Assembly: GCF_004348455.1 (NCBI RefSeq)
Contig: NZ_SMKA01000026.1
Coordinates: 1-50,469 of the forward strand
Origin: Kribbella albertanoniae
GTDB lineage: Bacteria; Actinomycetota; Actinomycetes; Propionibacteriales; Kribbellaceae
Direction of reading: 5' to 3'
Length of the DNA: 50,469 nt
Position numbers and translations under genes: made by a program. Of the stretch, positions 41,349 to 48,585 are shown in pieces (the first letter of the stretch is position 1; the number at the start of each line of letters is the position of its first letter). The notes beneath the pieces were generated by a model. That model had not been told where the DNA came from. It saw nothing but the letters and a program-made list of their open reading frames with translations, and did not search any database.

Positions 41349-42916
41349 TGAGACGCGTACTCGCTGGGTTGACCGCCGTACTGGTGATGCTGGTTCCTCA
41401 GTCGATGCCTGCACTGGCGTCGGTGCCGGCGGAGCCTGCCGCCGACCAGGTGCTGACCTGGACCGCGGGAAACAGCACCGAGGCCTACACCACGGCGCCG
41501 GCCCAGGCGGTCGCCGGTCCGACCACGATCGTGTTCGAGAACAGCGAGGCCACTGGCAACACGACCGACATGTCGCACACGCTGACGTTCGACCGCTCGA
41601 CGCCGGGCTACAACCACGACGTCGACGTGAACATCCTCGCGTACCCGGACGACGGGAGTAACGGCCGGCATACGGCCGAGGTGACGCTCACACCGGGGAA
41701 GTATCGGTACTTCTGCGCCATTCCGGGGCATCCCCTGATGGTCGGTGAGTTCACCGTCACCGACGACGGTGACGACACCACCCCGCCGACCGTCACCGCT
41801 GCCGTCTCCGGGCCGCAGAACCCGGACGGTCACTACCTCGGCCAGGCCACCGTCACGGTGACCGCTGCGGACGCCCAGTCCGGGGTGGCGTCGGTGGAGT
41901 ACGAGCTGGACGACACCGGATTCAAGCCGTACACCGCGCCCGTGGTGGTCAGCGCAATCGGCGATCACACGGTGCAGTACCGGGCCACCGACCACGACGG
42001 CAACGTGTCGCCGACCGGATCGAAGGGATTCCGGGTGGTCGAACGTCCGGAGGACACCACTCCGCCAACGGTGACCGCAGCCGTCACGGGCGAACAGGAT
42101 GCTGACGGCAACTACCTTGACACCGCTCGGGTGACCGTCACCGCGACCGACGCCGAGTCCGGCGTGAAGACGGTCGAATATCAACTCGACGGTGGCACTT
42201 GGACGCCGTACCAGGCGCCTGTGGACGTGAACACCCCGGGCATGCACATGCTGCACTACCGGGCCACCGACCAGGCCGGCAATGTCTCCCCTGAAGGGAT
42301 GGCGCACTTCACGGTGGTTGAACAGGACTCTGTGCCACCGGTCGTGACCGCAGCTGTGTCCGGCACGCAGGATGCCAACGGCAACTATGTCGACAAAGCG
42401 ACGGTTGCGGTGACCGCCACCGATGCCGGGTCCGGTGTGGCCTCGGTGGAGTACCAGCTCGACGGTGGCGCCTGGACGGCGTACACAGCGCCGATCGAGG
42501 TGGCCACGAACGGCGCGCACTCGGTCGCGTACCGGGCAACCGATGCCGCCGGCAACGTCTCCGCCGTGGGCACCGCAACGTTCACCGTCGTACCCTCCGA
42601 CGGCGACAGCACGCCGCCGACGGTGTCGGGCTGGCTGACCGGAAACCAGAACGCCCGCTGGGAATTCGTCGACCGAGCAACCCTCAACGCCACCGCCACC
42701 GACGCCGGCGGCATCAGATCGATCGAGTATGCGTTGGACGGCGGCCCCTGGACGCCGTACACCGCGCCGGTCGTGATCACCGCAGCAGGCACCCACACCG
42801 TCAAAGTCCGAGCCACCGACAACGCCGGCAACATCGCACCCGAACTATCCGGCACCTTCACCATCGTCAAAACCACCGCAAAACAACTCCGCCCCGCCCA
42901 CCAGCCCTTGCACTAG
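41348..42916 (+). CDS. Secreted cupredoxin with four Ig-like (OmpL47-type) repeats
   Basis: 522 residues. ATG 41348 overlaps the stop of the upstream gene (TGATG); GTG 41345 is possible. After a signal peptide comes a plastocyanin/azurin-like domain (about 25-140) with the type 1 copper ligands in MSHTLTF and YRYFCAIPGHPLMVG (His, Cys, His, Met). Four tandem repeats of about 90 residues follow, each with TPPTVTAAVSG-like starts, SGV..VEYELDD strands and HTVQYRATDHDGNVSP ends. These resemble OmpL47/Ig-like spacers that would project the copper centre from the wall. There is no LPXTG motif. The product is the natural electron carrier between the dehydrogenase and the oxidase of this operon. Confidence 0.88.
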   Translation: MRRVLAGLTAVLVMLVPQSMPALASVPAEPAADQVLTWTAGNSTEAYTTAPAQAVAGPTTIVFENSEATGNTTDMSHTLTFDRSTPGYNHDVDVNILAYPDDGSNGRHTAEVTLTPGKYRYFCAIPGHPLMVGEFTVTDDGDDTTPPTVTAAVSGPQNPDGHYLGQATVTVTAADAQSGVASVEYELDDTGFKPYTAPVVVSAIGDHTVQYRATDHDGNVSPTGSKGFRVVERPEDTTPPTVTAAVTGEQDADGNYLDTARVTVTATDAESGVKTVEYQLDGGTWTPYQAPVDVNTPGMHMLHYRATDQAGNVSPEGMAHFTVVEQDSVPPVVTAAVSGTQDANGNYVDKATVAVTATDAGSGVASVEYQLDGGAWTAYTAPIEVATNGAHSVAYRATDAAGNVSAVGTATFTVVPSDGDSTPPTVSGWLTGNQNARWEFVDRATLNATATDAGGIRSIEYALDGGPWTPYTAPVVITAAGTHTVKVRATDNAGNIAPELSGTFTIVKTTAKQLRPAHQPLH

Positions 42917-42917
42917 C
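42895..42917 (+). repeat. 23-bp direct repeat, copy A (3' end of cupredoxin gene)
   Basis: The segment starts CGCCCACCAGCC and ends TTGCACTAGC after one more C. It covers the last codons (AHQPLH) and stop of the cupredoxin gene plus one base. An identical copy lies at 48443-48465. Four bases further out the match continues with one mismatch (26 of 27). The repeat bounds a 5.5-kb block. Confidence 0.85.
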
Positions 42918-43886
42918 TCAGTACCAGTAGGGATTCTGCGCGACGTACGGCGCCTCGAGCGCTTCGACCTCTTGCTCGGTGAGCTGGAGGTCGAGTGCGG
43001 CGACCGCTTGGTCGAGGTGGTGCGATTTGGTAGCGCCGACGATCGGTGCTGCGACGACCGGCTTGGTGAGGAGCCAGGCGATCGCGACCTGGGCCATCGG
43101 GACGCCGCGCGCTTCGGCGACCTTCTGTACGGCGTCCACGACGGGCTCGTCCGCGGGGGTGTCGAAGGTTCGGGCCACCTCGTCGGTCGAGGAGCGCGCC
43201 GTCCGGGTCCCCCAAGGGCGGGTGAGGCGTCCCTTGGCCTGGGGTGAGTAGGGGATGCTGCTCACGCCCAGGTCGCTGCACAGCGGGAGCATCTCGCGTT
43301 CTTCCTCGCGTTTGAGCAGGTTGTACTGATCCTGCATCGACACGAACGGCGTCCAGCCGTGCAGGGCGGCGGCGTGCTGGAGTTTGGCGAACTGCCACGC
43401 CCACATCGACGAGGCGCCGAGGTACCGGACTTTGCCGGCCTTCAGCACGTCGTGCAGTGCCTCCATGGTTTCCTCGACGGAGGTGTCCGGATCGAAGCGG
43501 TGAATCTGGTACAGGTCGATGTAGTCGGTGCCGAGCCGGGTGAGGGAGGCATCGACTTGTTCGAGAATCGCCTTGCGGGACAGGCCTTGGCCGCCGGGCC
43601 CGTCGTGCATGCGGCCGAAGACCTTGGTGGCCAGTACGACGTCCTCGCGGCGGGCATACCGTTTGACGGCACGGCCGACGTACTCCTCGGAGCTCCCGAG
43701 CTGGTAGGTGTTGGCGGTGTCCCAGAACGTCACGCCGAGTTCGATCGCCTGGCGGAAGAACGGCTGCGCGGCGTCCTCGTCGAGGGTCCAGTTGTGCAGG
43801 CCTTGACTGGGGTCGCCGTAGCTCATGCAGCCCAGTGCGATGCGGCTGACCTTGAGTCCTGAGTTGCCGAGCCGGGTGTACTGCAT
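42918..43886 (-). CDS. Aldo/keto reductase
   Basis: 322 residues, NADPH-dependent carbonyl reductase of the AKR superfamily, cytoplasmic. The tetrad is visible: Asp and Tyr in FWDTANTYQLGSSEEYVG, Lys in VVLATKVFG and His in LYQIHRFD. C-terminal cofactor-binding residues lie in VAAPIVGATKSHHLDQA. It is third in an operon after an XRE regulator and an LtrA-like protein, starting 10 bp after the latter stop. Its own stop is 2 bp from the convergent cupredoxin stop. Substrate unknown; AKRs of this type often act on sugars, aldehydes or ketones. Confidence 0.93.
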   Translation of the reverse strand: MQYTRLGNSGLKVSRIALGCMSYGDPSQGLHNWTLDEDAAQPFFRQAIELGVTFWDTANTYQLGSSEEYVGRAVKRYARREDVVLATKVFGRMHDGPGGQGLSRKAILEQVDASLTRLGTDYIDLYQIHRFDPDTSVEETMEALHDVLKAGKVRYLGASSMWAWQFAKLQHAAALHGWTPFVSMQDQYNLLKREEEREMLPLCSDLGVSSIPYSPQAKGRLTRPWGTRTARSSTDEVARTFDTPADEPVVDAVQKVAEARGVPMAQVAIAWLLTKPVVAAPIVGATKSHHLDQAVAALDLQLTEQEVEALEAPYVAQNPYWY

Positions 43887-43895
43887 GGCGCCTCC

Positions 43896-44990
43896 TCAGG
43901 CGGTTCGGTGGAGGGTTTGGGGGACGACGTGGTGTTCGACGAGGTTGAGGATGATCAGGAGTGCGGCCAGTAGGGCGACCGAGGCGATGGCCGGAATGCT
44001 GGGTGCCACGGCGATAAGGCCCAGGCAGACCGCGGCGGCGACCAGCCGGGGAGTGGCCAGGGTGTGGAACATGTGCCAGCGGGTGAAGGCGAACGCGCCG
44101 AGGTAGATGCAGGTGCCGGTGAACAGCAGGGCAGCCTCGTCGAGGTGCAGTGCTTCGGCAGGCTCCCGTACGGCGGCGCCCATGGCCACCGCGATACCGA
44201 TGATCCCGGCGATGAGCACCAGGTGCCCGTACGAGAGCACGGGCCGGATGATCTCGATCCGCGCGGTGGCCGACTCGATCGCCTCGTGGATGGCTGGGGC
44301 GGAGAAGGCGAAGTACACCCACCACAGTCCGCAGCAGACGGCGAAGGCTGCTGCCAGTGCACCGAGCCTGAGGGCGTCGAGGTCGTGTTCTCCGGCCGCG
44401 GATCCGGTCTCGATCACTGTTTCGCCGAGGGCGATGATCACGAACAGCCCGAATCGCTCGGCGACGTGGGATGCGTTGAACGGTGCGGAGCTGAGTCGCT
44501 TGCGAGCCAGGAACGGAACGCTCAGATCGATCAACGCGGCGCCGGCCCAGACCGCCGTACGAGGCCCGGCAGGCAGCAGGGCTCCCACCACGAAGAGCGG
44601 CCCGGTGAGGAACGCTCCCACGGTGAACGTGGTGAAAGCGGCACGATGCGGCAGGCCTTGAATCGCGAGCAACAGAACGATCCTGGCCGCCCAGTACGTT
44701 CCACCGAACCAGAGGGCCGCGTTCTCGAACGTCATCGGCAAGGACAGCCCGAGCACCAGACCGCAGAAGGCGACCGCGAACATGCCCAGCCGGCCCCGTA
44801 CGGTGTCGACCTCGTGCAGGTTGGCGTGCATCGTCCCGCCGACCCACACCCAGAAGACCGGGATGAACACGATCAGAGCGCGCAAGGCGCCGAGCCATGA
44901 ATGATCGTGATGTACCAGCTCCGACGCTGACGTGACGGCGAAGACGAAGACCAGATCGAAGAACAGTTCCAGCCAGGTCACGCGCTTCAC
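43896..44990 (-). CDS. Low temperature requirement protein A (LtrA)-like membrane protein
   Basis: 364 residues with about ten hydrophobic segments. The family signature TWLELFFDLVFVFAVTS opens the protein and ALGETVIETG follows mid-sequence. The GTG start at 44990 overlaps the stop of the XRE regulator gene by 4 bp (GTGA); longer frames upstream are antisense noise. The molecular role of LtrA proteins is not settled; the name derives from a Listeria cold-growth phenotype. Translational coupling to the regulator implies that the regulator controls this gene and the reductase after it. Confidence 0.9.
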   Translation of the reverse strand: MKRVTWLELFFDLVFVFAVTSASELVHHDHSWLGALRALIVFIPVFWVWVGGTMHANLHEVDTVRGRLGMFAVAFCGLVLGLSLPMTFENAALWFGGTYWAARIVLLLAIQGLPHRAAFTTFTVGAFLTGPLFVVGALLPAGPRTAVWAGAALIDLSVPFLARKRLSSAPFNASHVAERFGLFVIIALGETVIETGSAAGEHDLDALRLGALAAAFAVCCGLWWVYFAFSAPAIHEAIESATARIEIIRPVLSYGHLVLIAGIIGIAVAMGAAVREPAEALHLDEAALLFTGTCIYLGAFAFTRWHMFHTLATPRLVAAAVCLGLIAVAPSIPAIASVALLAALLIILNLVEHHVVPQTLHRTA

Positions 44991-45856
44991 GGTTGGTTCC
45001 CGCTTCCTGCGTGAGTGGGCTCGGCGGCCCAGGAAGCCAGCAGGCGCAGACCCTCGTACGACGGCGTGCCGGGCTCGGCTGTCCAGACGATGATCTGCAG
45101 GTCGGGGTCGGCGGCCCAGGTGACGGCGTTCCAGTCGAGGTGCAGGTCTCCGACGACGGGGTGGCGGAGGTGTTTGGTGCCGGTGTCGCGGGTCGCCACG
45201 TCGTGGGCGGCCCACCACTGCCGGAACTCGGCGTCCTGGACCGAGAGTTCGCCGACGAGCTCGGCCAGCTTCTCGTCGCCCGGGTTGTTCGCGTTGTGCA
45301 TCCGCATCTGGGCGATGGCGAGCCGGGTGACTCCCTCCCAGTCCGCGTAGAGCTCGCGCATGGCGGGATCGGTCATGAGCAGCCGGATGTAGTAGCGCTG
45401 CTGCTCGGGGATCTTCCCGAAGTCGGTGATCATGGCCGCGCCCAAGGCGTTCCACGCAACGATCTCGGTGCGCGGGCCGATCACGAAGGCGGGGGTCAGC
45501 ACCATCCCGTCGAGCATCCGCTGCAGCTGCGGCTGAACCTTCGGGCGCGGGCGACGCCGTACCGGGCGGTAGTCGTCCTTCGCCGCGAGCTCGTACATAT
45601 AGCTCCGCTGATCGTCGTCCAACCGCAGCACCCGGGCCAGCGACTCCAGCACCGGCGGCGACGCCTGGATCCGCCCCTGCTCGAGGCGGGAGTAGTAGTC
45701 GGTGCTGATGGCAGCCAGTACGGCGACCTCCTCCCGCCGCAGGCCCGCGACCCGCCGCGGACCCGTGGCGGGCAACCCGACAGCGGCCGGATCGAGCTCA
45801 GCTCGGCGCGCCTTGAGGAACGCGCCGAGATCGGTGCGGTGGAGATCGCGGTTCAT
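44987..45856 (-). CDS. XRE-family regulator with MmyB-like ligand domain (copy 1)
   Basis: 289 residues. The N-terminal helix-turn-helix (LRREEVAVLAAISTDYYSRL then EQGRIQASPPVLESLARVLR, about 35-85) is preceded by the typical FLKARRAELDPAAVGL. The C-terminal two thirds is an MmyB-like PAS-fold domain (ILAWNALGAAM-type sequence, here EIVAWNALGAAMITDFG, and WTAEPGTPSYEGLRLLASWA). In related proteins this domain binds fatty acid or a similar lipid, and it often controls reductases. The 18-bp operator at 45892-45909 lies 36 bp upstream of the start, the same place as in its paralogue at 46534-47391. First gene of the LtrA/aldo-keto reductase operon. Confidence 0.92.
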   Translation of the reverse strand: MNRDLHRTDLGAFLKARRAELDPAAVGLPATGPRRVAGLRREEVAVLAAISTDYYSRLEQGRIQASPPVLESLARVLRLDDDQRSYMYELAAKDDYRPVRRRPRPKVQPQLQRMLDGMVLTPAFVIGPRTEIVAWNALGAAMITDFGKIPEQQRYYIRLLMTDPAMRELYADWEGVTRLAIAQMRMHNANNPGDEKLAELVGELSVQDAEFRQWWAAHDVATRDTGTKHLRHPVVGDLHLDWNAVTWAADPDLQIIVWTAEPGTPSYEGLRLLASWAAEPTHAGSGNQP

Positions 45857-45891
45857 ACCTTCAGCGTCGCATTACCGGCCGGGGTTGTCAT

Positions 45892-45909
45892 AGGGAGAGT
45901 TTTGTCCCT
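45892..45909. promoter_or_regulatory. XRE operator, copy 1
   Basis: AGGGAGAGTTTTGTCCCT is an imperfect palindrome that matches 16 of 18 bases of the perfect site at 47427-47444. It starts 36 bp upstream of the first XRE regulator start, the same distance as in copy 2. Autoregulation by either or both paralogues is likely. Confidence 0.75.
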
Positions 45910-45946
45910 GGCACGTGCTTGCCCGCAGCAAGGACACGGCGCGGCG

Positions 45947-46139
45947 TCAGCCAAGAGCCGTGAGCAGTTCCCGGGCCAGTGGGACGGCCGAGCCTGGATT
46001 CTGGCCGGTGAGCAGAGTGCGATCCACCTCGACGTGCGCTGTGAACGGCGCGAATTCCTGGTAATCCGCGCCCAGATCGGCCACTAGGCGGTCCTGCAGC
46101 AGCCACTTGGCATGGAGTGCTCCTTGCTCAGTGAGGTGG
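45947..46139 (-). pseudogene. Remnant of a type 1 glutamine amidotransferase (DJ-1/PfpI family), C-terminal end only
   Basis: On the minus strand the frame reads EQGALHAKWLLQDRLVADLG, then DYQEFAPFTAHVEVDRTLLT and GQNPGSAVPLARELLTALG before a TGA. This is the C-terminal end of DJ-1/PfpI-type proteins (GQNP.S motif). The N-terminal two thirds, with the nucleophilic Cys, is missing. Upstream the homology stops at the stop codon of the SnoaL-like gene, and no start codon or ribosome site is present. About 64 codons remain, so a deletion probably fused the remnant to the end of the preceding operon. The overlapping 72-codon frame at 45888-46106 is a shadow. Confidence 0.78.
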
Positions 46140-46141
46140 TC

Positions 46142-46534
46142 TCAGCCGTTCAGGACTTCGCGTACTACGTGGCTGTCGGCGGCCTGGCGTAGGTGGGTGA
46201 GCTTGCCGTCGCGGATCGTCCACAGGTGGATGAAGCGGGCGTCGGCCTCGGCCCCGTTCTTGCCGACGGCGTGATAGTGGCCGAGGACAACGACATGGTC
46301 GTCGTCGGTGGCGAAGAACCGTTCGCCGTGGCCGGCGAAGGAGGCGAAGGCCGGAATGAGGTTGCCGAAGAAGTCGCGGCTGACGCTCTCCCAGCCGTGG
46401 TAGATCCCGCTGTACGGGAAGCCGGGGGTGATGTCCCAGACCAGATCGGGTGCGATGACCTCGGCAGTGACCTCAGGGGCCATGCCGGAGTCGTACAGCC
46501 GGCGGACGAGGACGGTGTTCGGTGATTCGGACAT
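46142..46534 (-). CDS. SnoaL-like / nuclear transport factor 2-fold protein
   Basis: 130 residues. The pattern VLVRRLYDSGM, then APDLVWDITPGFPYSGIYHG and GHYHAVGKNGAEADARFIHLW fits the cone-shaped NTF2/SnoaL fold (ketosteroid isomerase-like), which includes cyclases, isomerases and stress proteins with unknown substrate. Its ATG overlaps the stop of the second XRE regulator by one base (TGATG), so the two are co-translated. The DJ-1/PfpI remnant follows directly and may once have been its operon partner. Confidence 0.87.
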   Translation of the reverse strand: MSESPNTVLVRRLYDSGMAPEVTAEVIAPDLVWDITPGFPYSGIYHGWESVSRDFFGNLIPAFASFAGHGERFFATDDDHVVVLGHYHAVGKNGAEADARFIHLWTIRDGKLTHLRQAADSHVVREVLNG

Positions 46535-47391
46535 CAGGGATCTCCTTCAGGGGTGAACGCGCCTGCTGTCCAGGACGCGAGGACGCGGAGTGAGTCGTCG
46601 GAAGGGCTGCCGGGTTCGGCGGTCCAGACGATCAGGTGTTGTTCGGGATCGGCCGCGCTGGTGAGGGTGTCCCACTCGAGCGTGAGGGCGCCGACCAGCG
46701 GGTGGTTCAGGTTCTTGGCTCCAACACCGCGACCCGGTACGGCGTCTGTGCCCCACCAGGTTCTGAACTGCTCGTCCCGTGTGGACAGCTCACCGACCAG
46801 GGTGCTCATCCGCGGATCACCCGGGGTGCCGGCTGCCTCGGTTCGCAGTTGGGCAACCGCTCTTCGGGCGACGTTCTCCCAGTCGGGGTAGAGCGTGCGC
46901 ATCGCGGGGTCGGTGAACAGCAGCCTGACGTAGCTTCGGTGCTTGGGCGGGATCGACCCGAAGTCCGTCACCAGGGCTGCGGCCATCGCGTTCCACGCCA
47001 GGATGTCGGTACGGCGGCCGAGCACGAAGGCCGGGATCGCGGGCAGCTCGTTCAGCAGACGTTGCAGGTGTGGCTGCACGATCTGACGGGCACGCCGATA
47101 GCGGCGTTGGAACACCTCGTTGCCGGCGAGTTCGAACAGCTGGTTGCGCTGGGCAACGGTCAGCCGTAGTACCTGGGCGAGCGTACCGAGAACCGGGCCC
47201 GTCACCGCTACGCGGCCTTGTTCGAGACGGGTGTAGTGCGTGGTGCTGATAGCCCCGAGCAGGGCTACCTCCTCGCGGCGCAATCCGGGCACCCGGCGTC
47301 GCTGCCGGGTCTCGGGCAGGCCGACGTCCCTGGGAGTGAGCTCGGCCCGGCGAGCCTTGAGGAACTCTCCCAGCTCACGGAGGTTCGACAT
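46534..47391 (-). CDS. XRE-family regulator with MmyB-like ligand domain (copy 2)
   Basis: 285 residues from ATG 47391; the open frame to 47505 crosses the divergent gene and is not used. The layout is the same as in copy 1: FLKARRAELTPRDVGLPETR, helix-turn-helix LRREEVALLGAISTTHYTRL then EQGRVAVTGPVLGTLAQVLR, and a C-terminal MmyB-like domain (DILAWNAMAAALVTDFGSIP, WTAEPGSPSDDSLRVLASW). The close parallel marks the two as paralogues. It is coupled to the SnoaL-like gene and diverges from the amidohydrolase gene; the palindrome between them could control both. Confidence 0.92.
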   Translation of the reverse strand: MSNLRELGEFLKARRAELTPRDVGLPETRQRRRVPGLRREEVALLGAISTTHYTRLEQGRVAVTGPVLGTLAQVLRLTVAQRNQLFELAGNEVFQRRYRRARQIVQPHLQRLLNELPAIPAFVLGRRTDILAWNAMAAALVTDFGSIPPKHRSYVRLLFTDPAMRTLYPDWENVARRAVAQLRTEAAGTPGDPRMSTLVGELSTRDEQFRTWWGTDAVPGRGVGAKNLNHPLVGALTLEWDTLTSAADPEQHLIVWTAEPGSPSDDSLRVLASWTAGAFTPEGDP

Positions 47392-47426
47392 GGCTTCACG
47401 ATGACAGCTGTAGCGTCTCTGGTGAG

Positions 47427-47444
47427 AGGGAGAGTTCTCTCCCT
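47427..47444. promoter_or_regulatory. XRE operator, copy 2 (perfect palindrome)
   Basis: AGGGAGAGTTCTCTCCCT has perfect 8-bp arms around TT. It lies 36 bp upstream of the second XRE regulator and 52 bp upstream of the divergent amidohydrolase gene, so one site could regulate both. The near-identical site upstream of copy 1 supports it as the operator of this regulator family. Confidence 0.78.
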
Positions 47445-47495
47445 GTTCCGCTCCGGCCAAGCACCCAAAGATGAAGCTCGGAAGGAGCCGACACC

Positions 47496-48464
47496 ATGAC
47501 AGCACCGTTCGTCGACGTACACGCGCACTTCGTCACGCCGTCGTACATCCGCGAAGCGACCGCCGCCGGTCATGTGCATCCCGATGGGATGGATCAATGG
47601 CCGGTCTGGTCAGCCGAGGCGCACCTGGAGTTGATGGATCGCCATGGTATCGACACCGCATTGCTGTCGATGTCGTCCCCCGGCGTGCACTTCGGCGATG
47701 ACGCCGCCGCCCGCCGTCTCGCCCGGCAGGTCAACGAGGACGCCGCCGGCCTGGCCGCTGAGTACCCGGGCCGCTTCGGGTTCTTCGCGTCGGTCCCACT
47801 GCCCGACGTCGACGGCTCGCTCGAAGAGATTGCCTATGGCATCGATCACCTCGGCGCGGACGGCGTCGTACTGATGACCAATGCCCTCGGCAAGTATCTG
47901 GGCGACAGCAGCTTCGAGCCGGTCTTCGCGGAACTGGACCGGCGCCGGGCCGTCGTCTTCCTGCACCCCACCTCACCGGTGTGCTGGGAACAGTCGGCAC
48001 TCGGGCGTCCGCGCCCCATGGTCGAGTACATCTTCGACACCGCGCGGACCGTGACCGACCTGCTCATGTCCGGGGTGATCGCGCGCCACCCGAACCTGAC
48101 AGTGATCGTTCCGCACTGCGGTGGTGCGTTACCCGTTCTGGCCGACCGCATCAACGAGTTCATGACGCAGTTCCTGGGCTCACAGTCAGCCGGACCCAAC
48201 GCGCTGGAGCAACTGCGTCGCCTGTACTACGACCTCGCGGGCCCGGCCATGCCACGCCAACTGCCGGCGCTCCAGCAACTCGTCCCGCCGGATCGTCTGC
48301 TGTTCGGCAGCGACTACTGCTGGACGCCACTCCCGGTCGCCGGCACACACATCGCAGCCATCGACGCCGCTGACCCGCCGACCGAAGGAGCCACCTGGCG
48401 GTCGCTGACAACCACCAACGCCCGGCGCCTGTTCCCCGGCCTCGCCCACCAGCCCTTGCACTAG
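47496..48464 (+). CDS. Amidohydrolase family protein (ACMSD-like, metal-dependent)
   Basis: 322 residues. TIM-barrel amidohydrolase_2 family, which includes decarboxylases such as ACMSD and gamma-resorcylate decarboxylase as well as hydrolases. Metal ligands are visible: HAH in FVDVHAHFV near the N-terminus, FLHPTSP (His), VIVPHCGGALP (His) and the catalytic Asp in LLFGSDYCW. GGAAGGAG lies 9 bases before ATG 47496. It is divergent from the second XRE regulator and probably controlled through the palindrome at 47427-47444. Its last codons (AHQPLH and stop) are part of the 23-bp direct repeat shared with the cupredoxin gene, so its C-terminus may be chimeric. Substrate unknown. Confidence 0.92.
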   Translation: MTAPFVDVHAHFVTPSYIREATAAGHVHPDGMDQWPVWSAEAHLELMDRHGIDTALLSMSSPGVHFGDDAAARRLARQVNEDAAGLAAEYPGRFGFFASVPLPDVDGSLEEIAYGIDHLGADGVVLMTNALGKYLGDSSFEPVFAELDRRRAVVFLHPTSPVCWEQSALGRPRPMVEYIFDTARTVTDLLMSGVIARHPNLTVIVPHCGGALPVLADRINEFMTQFLGSQSAGPNALEQLRRLYYDLAGPAMPRQLPALQQLVPPDRLLFGSDYCWTPLPVAGTHIAAIDAADPPTEGATWRSLTTTNARRLFPGLAHQPLH

Positions 48465-48465
48465 C
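48443..48465 (+). repeat. 23-bp direct repeat, copy B (3' end of amidohydrolase gene)
   Basis: Identical to 42895-42917 in the same orientation and the same reading frame relative to the stop codon, although the two host genes are unrelated. No copy of a recombinase gene lies between the two. Confidence 0.85.
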
Positions 48466-48504
48466 CGCCAGTCCAGCCTATGTCCAGCTTGGACCGGGTG
48501 CGGG

Positions 48505-48525
48505 GGAGTACGGGTGGAGTACGGG
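48505..48525. promoter_or_regulatory. Tandem GGAGTACGGG repeat upstream of secreted hydrolase
   Basis: GGAGTACGGG occurs at 48505-48514 and 48516-48525, an 11-bp period that places both copies on one DNA face, and an inverted CCGTACC follows at 48531. It lies about 60-80 bp before the ATG at 48586. It may be a regulator site; GTAC-containing words are common in this genome, which weakens the case. Confidence 0.4.
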
Positions 48526-48585
48526 CAGCGCCGTACCGGTGGGGCACCTTAGCCTTTCGGCGAAACTTGCAGAGAGGACAGCACC

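Noticed and set aside
41760..42880. Tandem DNA repeats as a non-coding array
   Set aside because: The periodicity of about 270 bp is explained by four Ig-like protein repeats in frame within the cupredoxin gene.
45888..46106. 72-codon open frame on the minus strand
   Set aside because: The frame next to it carries clear DJ-1/PfpI homology, so this one is an overlapping shadow.
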